Positions 45,282 to 53,178 of a stretch of DNA of 64,000 nucleotides are shown piece by piece (position 1 is the first letter of the stretch; each line of letters opens with the position of its first letter). The DNA comes from Candidatus Bathyarchaeota archaeon A05DMB-5 (GTDB lineage: Archaea; Thermoproteota; Bathyarchaeia; Bathyarchaeales; Bathycorpusculaceae): NCBI GenBank assembly GCA_019685655.1, contig JABFQP010000003.1, forward strand, positions 1 to 64,000, read 5' to 3'. The position numbers and the translations under genes were made by a program. Under the pieces are notes generated by a model that made no database searches, was not told the origin of the DNA, and saw nothing but the letters and a program-made list of their open reading frames with translations.

Positions 45282-45677
45282 TCATTTGATTTTGTTTATG
45301 GCTATTTCGTTGATTTTTTTGTTTATGCGGATTTCTAGTTCTAGGCTGGTGTCTGTTAGGTTTGTTATTCGTGTGCATTGGATTAGGAGGGTTTGTTGTG
45401 GTGGAATGATTATTGTGCCGACTGCCGTGGTTTGTTGTTGTGCTTGAGCGTTTTGCGGGTTTTGTTCTTGTTGGTTTATTATGAGTGTTTTCCAGTTCTG
45501 GTTTAGTTTTATTTGGTTTGTTGCGGGGTTATGCTGTATTAGGTCTGCTTCTGTTAGGAAGGCGATTATTTTTTGGGCTTTGTCTTTTGGAATTTCTAGT
45601 TTTTGGGTGATTTCGTCTATGTTGTGCCATACGTTGTCTTTGAGTGTGTCTATTATTTTTTCAAGTTTTGTGGACAA
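45282..45677 (-). CDS. winged-helix protein with C-terminal beta domain
   Basis: 131 residues from TTG 45677. N-terminal winged helix (KLEKIIDTLKDNVWHNIDEI; KAQKIIAFLTEADLIQHNPA), a Gln-rich linker (NQQEQNPQNAQAQQQTTA), then a beta-rich end (AVGTIIIPPQQTLLIQCTRI; SLELEIRINKKINEIAI). It sits in the G/T-rich block on the minus strand, so its codons end in A or C. Likely a regulator. Confidence 0.65.
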   Translation of the reverse strand: MSTKLEKIIDTLKDNVWHNIDEITQKLEIPKDKAQKIIAFLTEADLIQHNPATNQIKLNQNWKTLIINQQEQNPQNAQAQQQTTAVGTIIIPPQQTLLIQCTRITNLTDTSLELEIRINKKINEIAINKIK

Positions 45678-45800
45678 GGAGTTTTGGCCCTCTTTTGTTT
45701 TTGAGGGAAGGGTGTTATATTTTGTTGTTTTTGCATATAAAGTGTGTAGAACGTTTGGTCTAGTCTTTTGGTCTAGTTTTTAGACCTATTTTTGGCGTGT

Positions 45801-46559
45801 TTATTCTGGTCCTATGTAGGTGTTTGCGACTTTTATGCAGTCTGTGTAGAATGTTACTTGGTTTGGTGGGTGGTAGGCGCAGCCGTGGTAGTTTGCTATG
45901 TAGATTCTGTTGGCTGTGTGGCTTGAGGTGTCTATGTTGGTTAGGCGGAATTCTGTGAGTTCTGTTCCGTCGAGCCATGTGTGGTATTCGCCGTTTGTTG
46001 GGTGTTGTGTGCGTTGGATTTCTATGCAGTGCCATGTGTTGGTTGTGAGGTTTTGGTTGCTGTAGATTATGACTGTGTAGCCTGAGTGGTATGCTATGAA
46101 GACGAGTTCGGCGTTGGTTTCTGTTAGGCCTATTTGGCAGAGTATGTTTTCGTTTGAGGCTATTGTGCCGAGGTAGGTTTCGTGTGGTTGCCATGGTGCG
46201 TAGTATGTGGATAGGTAGACGTAGAAGCGGAGGCTTATTGTTGCTTGTGTTGTGGGTAGGTCTTTGTAGGCGTATGCGGATGTGGATAGGAGTGAGCCGT
46301 TTATGATTGCTATGGCTTGGTAGTTGCCGTGGTGTGGCGGTGTGGTTTGGTTTGTTGCTGTGACGCATGTGAAGGATTGTCCTTGGAATACTTGGACGTG
46401 GGTCCATGCGGAGAAGTTTCCTTCTTCGAAGCCGTTTTCGAAGATTATGGTTGGGGTGTCGCTTATGATTGTTCCTGTGTTTGTTATTTGGGTTTGGAAG
46501 CTGGTTTGTGCTAGGGCAAAAATTAGGAAGATTGTGGTGAGTGTGGCTGTTTTGTGCAT
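45801..46559 (-). CDS. secreted LamG/jelly-roll-like protein
   Basis: 252 residues. Signal peptide (MHKTATLTTIFLIFALAQTS), a NTGTI segment just after it, then a concanavalin-like beta sandwich: IIFENGFEEGNFSAWTHVQV, SLRFYVYLSTYYAPWQPHET, NTWHCIEIQRTQHPTNGEYH, TWLDGTELTEFRL, VTFYTDCIKVANTYIG. This is the LamG-like pattern used for glycan or protein binding. Its ATG lies one base after the stop of the gene at 46561, so the two are coupled. Confidence 0.75.
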   Translation of the reverse strand: MHKTATLTTIFLIFALAQTSFQTQITNTGTIISDTPTIIFENGFEEGNFSAWTHVQVFQGQSFTCVTATNQTTPPHHGNYQAIAIINGSLLSTSAYAYKDLPTTQATISLRFYVYLSTYYAPWQPHETYLGTIASNENILCQIGLTETNAELVFIAYHSGYTVIIYSNQNLTTNTWHCIEIQRTQHPTNGEYHTWLDGTELTEFRLTNIDTSSHTANRIYIANYHGCAYHPPNQVTFYTDCIKVANTYIGPE

Positions 46560-46560
46560 T

Positions 46561-47019
46561 TTATGCCAGCTCGATGAATATGTTGAATGTGAATGCGCCT
46601 TGGTGGTTGATTGCGTCTGGTTGGGTTGTGAGTTCGAATTTTACGTGTAGCCATTGTGCTTGGTTGATGGTTGTTTGTTGTCCTTGTTGGAGTTCTTGCC
46701 ATGTTTGGTTTGGTAGTTGTTGGTACATTTTTAGTGTGAGGTATGCGGGTGCGTTGTGGTGCCATGTGAGGTTTGCTGGGGTTGTTACGGTGCTGTTGTT
46801 GTATATCCATCTGTAGTTTGCGAGGGTTTGGTTTACGCGGATTTCGCCCCATGTTATTGTGTAGCTTTCTGTTGTTTTGTCGTCTAGATATACTTTGACT
46901 CCGTGGGCGACTATTGTTCCTGTGTTGCTTAGTGGGACGGTTAGGTAGATTGCGGCTAGGGATGTGGCGAGGAGTGCGAGTAATGTGGTTGTGAGTGTTA
47001 TGGGGATGGTTTTTTGCAT
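46561..47019 (-). CDS. small exported beta-sandwich protein, pilin-like
   Basis: 152 residues from ATG 47019 (AGGGG upstream). Signal peptide (TIPITLTTTLLALLATSLAA) followed by IYLTVPLSNTGTIVAHGVKV and an all-beta domain (ESYTITWGEIRVNQTLANYR; WLHVKFELTTQPDAINHQGA; FTFNIFIELA). Length, hydrophobic leader and all-beta body resemble camelysin/TasA-type fibre subunits of the neighbouring operon, though the W-x-D motif is absent. Translationally coupled with the LamG-like gene; also shares the NTGTI segment. Confidence 0.6.
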   Translation of the reverse strand: MQKTIPITLTTTLLALLATSLAAIYLTVPLSNTGTIVAHGVKVYLDDKTTESYTITWGEIRVNQTLANYRWIYNNSTVTTPANLTWHHNAPAYLTLKMYQQLPNQTWQELQQGQQTTINQAQWLHVKFELTTQPDAINHQGAFTFNIFIELA

Positions 47020-47179
47020 TTTGTTTTTCCCCTTTTGTGTATTTTTGTTGGTGTTGTATACAGTTAGCATGGAGAGTAATAAATATTACGTCTTACGATA
47101 CGCTTGTCCTTTCTCAATCCTACAAAACACACTCTTGAACTAAGTTCGATAACTATTTTCTGAAATTTTCTTCTATAAC

Positions 47180-48856
47180 TTGCTTCTATTGGTTTATTCC
47201 GCAAGTGATAAGAATTTGCGTTTGGTTAGGAATGTTGATGATGCCGTGAAAACGATAAAGCGTGTTGTGCTTTTGCTGTTGTTGCTTTTTTCGCTTGTTT
47301 GGGTTAGCTTCTGCTTTGAGTGGAAAACGTTTGTTTCTGGCCAAAGCCCTAAAATAATTACTGTGGGTGTCGGTGGCGATTTCGGCTCTATTCAAGAAGC
47401 AATTAATGCGGCTGAGAATGGTGATACTGTTCTTGTGTATGCTGGGGTTTATTTTGAGAATGTTGTTGTGAATAAGAGTGTTTCGCTTGTTGGTGAGGGT
47501 TGGGAAAGTACGGTTGTTGATGGTGGTGGAAGTGGGCATGTGGTTTTGGTTGAGGCGGATAATGTGACTGTTTGTGGTTTTACTTTGCGGAATAGTGGTG
47601 TTGGTCCAGTTACTCCTTATAGTGGGATTAGTTTGAATTTTTCTGATTTTTGTTTGGTTTGTAATAATAGTGTTGTTGGGAACGAGTTCGGTGTTTGGTT
47701 TTCGAATTCAGCTAATAACACGTTTTTTGGTAATGTGGTTGCGCATAACAGTGGCATTTACGGCGTTAGGCTTTACGGGTCGAGTGGTAATAATTTGAGT
47801 TGTAATCGTGTTTTTGATAATGGTTATGGTGTTTATCTTTATGCGGGTTCTGATGGTAATGTGGTTAAGGGTAATGTTGTGTCTGATAATTCGTTTGGGG
47901 TTTATGTGGCGCATTCTACGGGTAACGTGATTGAAGAGAATGTTGTGGCGAATAGTAGCATGTACGGTGTGACTTTGAGGCTTGCGGGTGGGAATGTCCT
48001 TTTTCATAATGATTTTGTTGGTAATCATTGGCAGTTTGATGTTTCTGATGCGTCTGCGAATGTGTGGGATGATGGTTTTCCTTCTGGCGGTAATTTTTGG
48101 AGTGATTTTTTGGAGCGGTATCCGAATGCTACGGAGATTGATGCTTCTGGAGTTTGGGATACAGCTTATTTTATGAATTCTGGTAATGTGGACCTTTATC
48201 CTTTGGTTAGGCGTTTTAATGTTGCGGTTTATGGGTTGACTGTTGGGTCTAGTGCTGGAGGGTCGACTATGCCTGCGCCGGGGGTTTATAATCTTACTGA
48301 GGGTTCGGTTGTTTTTGTGCATGCGGTTGCGGATGTTGGGTTTTCTTTTGATTATTGGTTGTTGGATGGTGTGGTTAGGCGTGAGAATCCGGTTAGTGTG
48401 GTTATGGATGGTGTGCATGTTTTGTGGGCGTTTTTTGTTGATGATGTTGCGCCTTTGGTTGGGGTTCCGGTGCGGGTGCCTTCGGGTGATGTTGAGGCTT
48501 TTGTGAATGTTACTGTTAGCGTTAGCGTTGTGGATTTTGGTAGTGGCGTTTGTAATGTGAGTTTGTGGTTTAGGGTTGAAGGTGCGGAGGATTGGGTTGT
48601 TGTAGGTATGAGTCATGTTTACTTGAATGATTATGAGGGGTTTATTCCTGGTTTTGCGGATGGTACGCGTGTGGAGTTTAAGGTTGTGGCTTTTGATAAT
48701 GCTGGGAATGTGGCGGTGAATGATGATGGTGGTGTTTTTTTCAAGTATAGCGTTGTTTGGGAGTTTTCTTCTTTTGGGTTTGTGTTGCTTTTCATGGGTT
48801 TGTCTTTGTTTTTGTTGTGCGTGTGGAAAAGGAAAGTTTTCAAGAGAATCATGTGA
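47180..48856 (+). CDS. NosD-like right-handed beta-helix surface protein
   Basis: 558 residues. A hydrophobic signal (VVLLLLLLFSLVWVSFCFEW) and then the NosD/pectate-lyase-like start ITVGVGGDFGSIQEAINAAE, DTVLVYAGVYFENVVVNKSV, VSLVGEGWESTVVDGGG. Many parallel-beta-helix coils follow (FFGNVVAHNSGIYGVRLYGS; NVVKGNVVSDNSFGVYVAHS). A second beta domain and an Ig-like region (APLVGVPVRVPSGDVEAFVN) lead to a C-terminal membrane helix and KRKVFKR. Probably binds or cleaves polysaccharide at the cell surface. The true start is uncertain (several GTG/TTG codons). Val/Gly/Phe-rich composition reflects the G/T-rich strand. Confidence 0.8.
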   Translation: MLLLVYSASDKNLRLVRNVDDAVKTIKRVVLLLLLLFSLVWVSFCFEWKTFVSGQSPKIITVGVGGDFGSIQEAINAAENGDTVLVYAGVYFENVVVNKSVSLVGEGWESTVVDGGGSGHVVLVEADNVTVCGFTLRNSGVGPVTPYSGISLNFSDFCLVCNNSVVGNEFGVWFSNSANNTFFGNVVAHNSGIYGVRLYGSSGNNLSCNRVFDNGYGVYLYAGSDGNVVKGNVVSDNSFGVYVAHSTGNVIEENVVANSSMYGVTLRLAGGNVLFHNDFVGNHWQFDVSDASANVWDDGFPSGGNFWSDFLERYPNATEIDASGVWDTAYFMNSGNVDLYPLVRRFNVAVYGLTVGSSAGGSTMPAPGVYNLTEGSVVFVHAVADVGFSFDYWLLDGVVRRENPVSVVMDGVHVLWAFFVDDVAPLVGVPVRVPSGDVEAFVNVTVSVSVVDFGSGVCNVSLWFRVEGAEDWVVVGMSHVYLNDYEGFIPGFADGTRVEFKVVAFDNAGNVAVNDDGGVFFKYSVVWEFSSFGFVLLFMGLSLFLLCVWKRKVFKRIM

Positions 48857-48943
48857 ATTTGTTGAATGTGATTGAGAGAAGTTTGTGTGTAAGTGTGGTT
48901 TTTTGGTCTATTCTTTTGTTCTAGTCCATTGTTCCATAGGGTC

Positions 48944-48951
48944 TTATATAC
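48944..48951 (+). promoter_or_regulatory. TATA box of the fibre operon
   Basis: TTATATAC, centred at 48947. Archaeal spacing puts transcription start near 48972-48975, exactly where the first hairpin of the leader RNA begins. Confidence 0.55.
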
Positions 48952-48971
48952 TGATAGGCGGTAGAAATAGT

Positions 48972-49130
48972 ATGCGGGTAAACTACCGCATCGGATGAAA
49001 CCTACGTGCTTGGCTCGGCGGCACGTTAAACTAATGCTGAGTCCGGGGGACTAACAGGGAGCCCCCGTTAAAGGGTGAAGTGCCTTTGTCCGCGCGCGGG
49101 GCTGCTTTGCCTGATGATAGCCCAAATATG
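48972..49130 (+). ncRNA. structured 5' leader RNA with predicted pseudoknot (riboswitch-like)
   Basis: Between the TATA box and the first fibre gene the sequence folds by eye into consecutive elements: P1 48972-48977/48986-48991 (ATGCGG/CCGCAT) with two more pairs past a bulge; P2 49004-49009/49021-49026 (ACGTGC/GCACGT); the P2 loop 49012-49019 (GGCTCGGC) pairs with 49036-49043 (GCTGAGTC), an 8-pair pseudoknot with two G-U; P3 49044-49049/49062-49067 (CGGGGG/CCCCCG), directly abutting; P4 49070-49074/49083-49087 (AAAGG/CCTTT); P5 49099-49103/49119-49123 (GGGCT/AGCCC). The ribosome-binding site AGGAGG follows. A competing hairpin, 48958-48964 with 48983-48989, exists if transcription starts earlier. 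It matches no riboswitch class I can recall. Function inferred: control of fibre expression. Confidence 0.65.
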
Positions 49131-49154
49131 GAGAAAGGAGGAGGTTGACAAATC

Positions 49155-49844
49155 ATGAACAAGAAGTTTATTGCTTTGTTAGTGCCGCTTATGCTGCTTC
49201 CTATGGTAGGATTTGCAGCTGCTCACTGGTATGACTATATTTACAAGCAGTACAAGCTGAAGGCTGGATGCGTGTGCGTTGAAGTTACAAAATGGCACGT
49301 CTTGGGAACAACAAGCTATGACGTTGACTGTGATGGCATAGTTTTCGGAGACGAATTGCAAATTACCAATTTGTGGGGCACGAACCCATGTGACGATGTA
49401 AAGAAAGTGGTTGGTGTACAGATACTTGCTAACCCAATATTCCCATGCTGGGAACTAACGCTCGAAATGTTCGTTTACAACAAAGGAACACTAGCAGTCA
49501 AAATGGACATTCCAAAAATCAACTTCAGTGGACCACTTAAAGACGAGCCTGATTGGACACCAATACAAGGTGGATCAATACCGGATTACTTCCAATACTG
49601 GACTAAGGCATACATATGGAAAGAAGATATCGGTGAGTGGGTACAAGTTCAGCCGACAACGTTCGTTCTGAAGCCTTGCGAAGAAGTGAAAATTGTTCAG
49701 TATATACACTTCATCGGACAGGAGCATCCAGAATTGCAGTGTCACTGGTTCAGACTTGACGTTCTATATCCGTTCTTCCAGTACGTACCTGAAGGACCAC
49801 TAAGCAGCTACACATGGCCAGTTGTAACGCAAGGACCAAGTTAA
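49155..49844 (+). CDS. TasA/camelysin-like fibre subunit (SipW-type signal), probable major subunit
   Basis: 229 residues. Leader MNKKFIALLVPLMLLPMVGF followed by AAAHWYDYIYKQYKLKAG: this G-x-A-x-x-W-x-D then strand then AG pattern is that of SipW-dependent signals, as in TasA (AYFSD...AG). The mature protein is all-beta with Cys at about eight places (CVCVEVTKW; PCDDVKK; FPCWELTLEMFVYNKGTL; LKPCEEVKIVQYIHF), which may form disulfides. It ends YTWPVVTQGPS, like its paralogue at 50580. Very strong ribosome-binding site AGGAGG, a long structured leader and neutral codon use amid skewed genes suggest high expression. A T-run (49893-49898) follows, so it may be transcribed mostly alone. Confidence 0.8.
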   Translation: MNKKFIALLVPLMLLPMVGFAAAHWYDYIYKQYKLKAGCVCVEVTKWHVLGTTSYDVDCDGIVFGDELQITNLWGTNPCDDVKKVVGVQILANPIFPCWELTLEMFVYNKGTLAVKMDIPKINFSGPLKDEPDWTPIQGGSIPDYFQYWTKAYIWKEDIGEWVQVQPTTFVLKPCEEVKIVQYIHFIGQEHPELQCHWFRLDVLYPFFQYVPEGPLSSYTWPVVTQGPS

Positions 49845-49946
49845 GTGGGTAGAAATCGCTAACAAGCAAGCAAAACCATATCTATTTTCCCCTTTTTTGG
49901 GATTAAACAACAAAATAAAAATAAAAAAGTTGGGAAACGTGAAAAG

Positions 49947-50576
49947 TTGAAAAGAACCAACCATAACAGTAACCGAAACATCCAAGTAATAATTTTATTA
50001 GTCATCCCCCTAATGCTCATAATCCTAGGCAGCCTAGGCTACGCCGCATGGACAGACCAAATCACCACAACAGCCGAACTACAAGCAGCCGAATACAACA
50101 TCGAACTCATCAACGTCTGGATACAACACTACAACGGACTCGGCTGCCAACTCCTATGGGAAGAAGGCGGAAAAGACATCTCATTCGCAGACGAAGCCCT
50201 ATTCCCAGGATGGAACCTCACACTAATCAGCCAAATCCACAACAAAGCCCTAACAGAATCATGGGTAGCCACAGTCAACTACACACTATACTACGAAGAC
50301 CCACAAACAGGCAACTGGATACAATGCACAGAACAAGATCTCTACAACCTATTCCGCATAAAATACACAGGCGCATTCTACCTAGGCCCAGGACCAGACC
50401 AAACATGGGACACACCAGACGACACCCCAATGCCCCCAGACTACCTATGGATACCATGCACAATGGTCTACAACAAACAAAACCTCTACTTCGACGCCCA
50501 AGACCGCCCAGACCTAGCAGGCACCAGCTTCACCATCAGAGTCGCAATAATCGCAACCTACCCACAGGAGGACTAA
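49947..50576 (+). CDS. TasA/camelysin-like fibre subunit 2
   Basis: 209 residues from TTG 49947. Leader VIILLVIPLMLIILGSLGYA and the motif AAWTDQITTTAELQAAEYNI (W-x-D), then an all-beta domain (WNLTLISQIHNKALTESWVA; VNYTLYYEDPQTGNWIQC; FTIRVAIIATYPQED). W-x-D after the hydrophobic core marks it as a substrate of the SipW-type peptidase encoded six genes on. Three bases before the next gene. Codons end in A/C. Confidence 0.75.
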   Translation: MKRTNHNSNRNIQVIILLVIPLMLIILGSLGYAAWTDQITTTAELQAAEYNIELINVWIQHYNGLGCQLLWEEGGKDISFADEALFPGWNLTLISQIHNKALTESWVATVNYTLYYEDPQTGNWIQCTEQDLYNLFRIKYTGAFYLGPGPDQTWDTPDDTPMPPDYLWIPCTMVYNKQNLYFDAQDRPDLAGTSFTIRVAIIATYPQED

Positions 50577-50579
50577 AAA

Positions 50580-51290
50580 ATGCAAACACCAAAAACCAAA
50601 ATGCTCACACTCCTCATCATACCCTTACTACTCATCCCAATAGTCAGCGTAGGCGCCGCACACTGGTACGACACAATCACCAAACAATACAAACTCAAAG
50701 TCGGACGCCTCGACACAAAAATAATAAGTTACAAAATCCTCGCCCCATGCGACGTCCTAATCACAAAATGGCCACCAGACTGCGAAATGCCAACCAAAAC
50801 AATCTCAATCAGCACCAAAGTCTTCCCAGGCTGGTACTGCTGGATAGGACTAAAAATCCAAAACTTCGCATCAGTCCCAGTATCCATCGACGGACCCACA
50901 TTCAACGTCTACGACCCCAACGGAGTATGGCAATACTTCATCCACCAAGAATACTACTACGGACAAGTAATAGACGGCAAATCATACGGATGGTCACCAA
51001 CAGACGTCCCACAAAACGTCTACGCATGGGTCAAACTCAAACCAAACCAACCCTGGCAAGTCGCACCCCCACCACCAGGCAACATCACAGGACCAGTCAC
51101 CCTCGAAGCCTACGGACCACACACCAAAAACACAATGATAATGTGGATATTCCTAAAACTACCCAAAAACTTCGACTTCAACTGCTACTGCAAATGCTTC
51201 AAACTCAAAATCTGCCTAACAATCACATCAACAATGTGCGACGGACCACCAAACACAATATCCAGCTACACATGGGAAAGCCCATCATAA
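50580..51290 (+). CDS. TasA/camelysin-like fibre subunit 3, paralogue of 49155
   Basis: 236 residues. Leader MLTLLIIPLLLIPIVSVGAA and HWYDTITKQYKLKVGRLDTK, nearly the same as the first subunit (HWYDYIYKQYKLKAG). Cys-rich beta domain (KVFPGWYCWIGLKIQNFASV; FNCYCKCFKLKICLTITSTM) ending SYTWESPS. A proline stretch (APPPPGNITGP-like VAPPPPGNITGPV) lies before the last third. Ribosome-binding site AGGAGG overlaps the end of the previous gene, so translation is coupled. Likely minor or alternative subunit. Confidence 0.75.
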   Translation: MQTPKTKMLTLLIIPLLLIPIVSVGAAHWYDTITKQYKLKVGRLDTKIISYKILAPCDVLITKWPPDCEMPTKTISISTKVFPGWYCWIGLKIQNFASVPVSIDGPTFNVYDPNGVWQYFIHQEYYYGQVIDGKSYGWSPTDVPQNVYAWVKLKPNQPWQVAPPPPGNITGPVTLEAYGPHTKNTMIMWIFLKLPKNFDFNCYCKCFKLKICLTITSTMCDGPPNTISSYTWESPS

Positions 51291-51322
51291 AACTAACAAA
51301 ACATTTTACCACCAGAATATAA

Positions 51323-51330
51323 TTTATAAA
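51323..51330 (+). promoter_or_regulatory. internal TATA-like box in the fibre operon
   Basis: TTTATAAA in the 60-bp gap after subunit 3. Transcription would start near 51352, at or next to the GTG/ATG of the next gene, which would then be leaderless. Confidence 0.45.
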
Positions 51331-51350
51331 CAATAGTTCACCAAAACACC

Positions 51351-52037
51351 GTGATAAGAATGAAAAGAACAACCAACCCCTCAAAACATGCACTTCTAAT
51401 TTTAGCATTACCCCTGCTCACAATAACAATAATAACAATCGCCTACGGAACATTCCACGACCAAATAACCACTCAACTAACACTAGCCACCACACCAAAA
51501 CCAACAATCACCACAGACATTCAACTCATAAACGCTCCAAACAACGACATCACAATAATCGTAAACAGCGAAAACAAAACAATCCTCGACACAGACCCAA
51601 CAACACTACAAATCCTCACAACAATAACAAACACAGCACAAACCCCAATAAACGCACTAACAATAAACACAACCATACCCAACAACTGGCAATGGACACA
51701 ACAACTCACAGCAACACTAATTACCACAGAAACAACAATCCCAATCGACGAAACCCAGTACACAATAAACCACGACCCAACCACCCAAACCCTACTCATC
51801 ACAATACCCAACATCAAAACCGCAACCGGACAAAAACTAAACCAAAACAACCAACTAACTATAACCTACCACATCGAATACACACTAAAAGGAGAACAAA
51901 TCCCAGAAGAATACCGCTTCAACCCACCCACATACGAAACCACCACAACAACAACCGCTATGACAGAAACGGAAGGCTGGAAAAGTGACCCCACACAAGC
52001 AACATTATACTTCACAACGCATATATATTTGCTTTAA
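51351..52037 (+). CDS. TasA/camelysin-like fibre subunit 4
   Basis: 228 residues (GTG 51351, or ATG 51360). Leader HALLILALPLLTITIITIAY, then GTFHDQITTQLTLATTPKPT, the F-x-D version of the SipW motif. The mature domain is Thr/Asn-rich and beta-predicted (LQILTTITNTAQTPINALTI; NNQLTITYHIEYTLKGEQIP; ATLYFTTHIYLL) and resembles the DUF11/conserved-repeat beta sandwiches that decorate archaeal surfaces. Could be a tip or anchor subunit. Confidence 0.7.
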   Translation: MIRMKRTTNPSKHALLILALPLLTITIITIAYGTFHDQITTQLTLATTPKPTITTDIQLINAPNNDITIIVNSENKTILDTDPTTLQILTTITNTAQTPINALTINTTIPNNWQWTQQLTATLITTETTIPIDETQYTINHDPTTQTLLITIPNIKTATGQKLNQNNQLTITYHIEYTLKGEQIPEEYRFNPPTYETTTTTTAMTETEGWKSDPTQATLYFTTHIYLL

Positions 52038-52074
52038 TACGTGGTTAACAAACCACTAACGAAGGGAAAAAAAA

Positions 52075-53178
52075 TTGTCACGCAAAAAAACCAAGATATT
52101 ATTAATCTTTTTCACCCTACTCACAATCGCATCACTCATCTTCCTCACATACGCATTCCAAATCCCAACACAAGAAACCCAAACCGAAACCCTATGCACC
52201 TACACTCAAGACCTAACATACGACTACACAGCCAAACTCCAACAACCCAACTACATATACGACAACAAATCAACCATAGGACCCAACGACGGACCAATCT
52301 ACATACTCATAACCGAACACCTCAACATCACATTCACATACACATTCGAAAGCACCCTAACCGCAAACACAACCATAAAATACACAACAACAGGCTACAT
52401 AGTCACCGCAAGATGGATAAAACAAAACTTCACCATACCACAAAAAACAGTAACCAACAATTCAGACACAACAACCATCACTGCCGAAATCACCAAAATA
52501 GACGTAAAATCCATCCAAGCATTCGTCGCCAAAATCAACAGCGAAGAAATAGGCGTATCCACAGGCAACTTCAACATGACAATAACAACAAACATAATCC
52601 TAACCGCAGAAACCCCAGCAGGCACAATAAACGAACCATTCACAGCAACCCTCAACATCGCATTCCTAAGCGGAGCACCAGAAGGAAACATAATCCAAAT
52701 CCAAAACCTCCAAACCACAAAAAACGGCGCAATCACCGAAACCCAAACAATCACCAACGACAACGCAAAAACCCAACAACTCGCCTCCTACGGCATAACC
52801 GCAATCGCCATCGGCGGACTAATAATCTCCACATTCCTACACCTCAAAACCAAACCACCAACACCACCATCCATCGCTGAAGAACTAATCAAAGAACTCA
52901 GAGAACCCTACGAAGACATAATAATCGAAGCCGCCGAAGAACCACCACCACGCGGACAAACAACAGTCATAATCAAAACACTCGAAGACCTAGTAAAAAT
53001 CGCCGACATGCTAACAAAACCAATAATCCACTACCAAAAACCACCAACACCACCAACCACAGAACCAACCCACACATTCTACCTACTCGACGCCAACACA
53101 CGCTACGAATACAACGTCACCCCATCACAACTCAAAACAGCCAAAGAACACGAAACAATTGAAACAGAGGAAGACTAA
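52075..53178 (+). CDS. DUF5305-like membrane protein
   Basis: 367 residues from TTG 52075. N-terminal membrane helix (TKILLIFFTLLTIASLIFLT), an extracellular beta domain (DLTYDYTAKLQQPNYIYDNK; HLNITFTYTFESTLTANTTI; EEIGVSTGNFNMTITTNIIL), a second membrane helix (YGITAIAIGGLIISTFLHL) and a cytoplasmic tail with Pro-rich and charged stretches. DUF5305 genes sit beside signal peptidase and SipW-signal genes in other archaea, so a role in fibre export or anchoring is likely. Overlaps the next gene by one base. Confidence 0.7.
   Translation: MSRKKTKILLIFFTLLTIASLIFLTYAFQIPTQETQTETLCTYTQDLTYDYTAKLQQPNYIYDNKSTIGPNDGPIYILITEHLNITFTYTFESTLTANTTIKYTTTGYIVTARWIKQNFTIPQKTVTNNSDTTTITAEITKIDVKSIQAFVAKINSEEIGVSTGNFNMTITTNIILTAETPAGTINEPFTATLNIAFLSGAPEGNIIQIQNLQTTKNGAITETQTITNDNAKTQQLASYGITAIAIGGLIISTFLHLKTKPPTPPSIAEELIKELREPYEDIIIEAAEEPPPRGQTTVIIKTLEDLVKIADMLTKPIIHYQKPPTPPTTEPTHTFYLLDANTRYEYNVTPSQLKTAKEHETIETEED

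Larger units (their letters stand above)
45240..48860. other. G/T-rich strand block E
   Basis: Plus strand G/T-rich through minus-strand genes 45282-47019 and again through the plus-strand NosD-like gene 47400-48856, with a short neutral gap at 47040-47400 that holds the divergent promoters. Ends before the leader RNA at 48950. Confidence 0.7.

Noticed and set aside
48972-49130. Known c-di-GMP (GEMM) or c-di-AMP (ydaO) riboswitch
   Set aside because: The GEMM core and the ydaO conserved segments are not present; only isolated short matches such as GGGTGAA occur.
50048-52880. Long open frames (424 and 279 codons) overlapping the fibre genes in another frame
   Set aside because: They arise because A/C-rich DNA has few T-containing stop codons. 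The products are His/Arg/Asn/Thr-rich without domains, while the alternative frames give signal peptides and beta domains.
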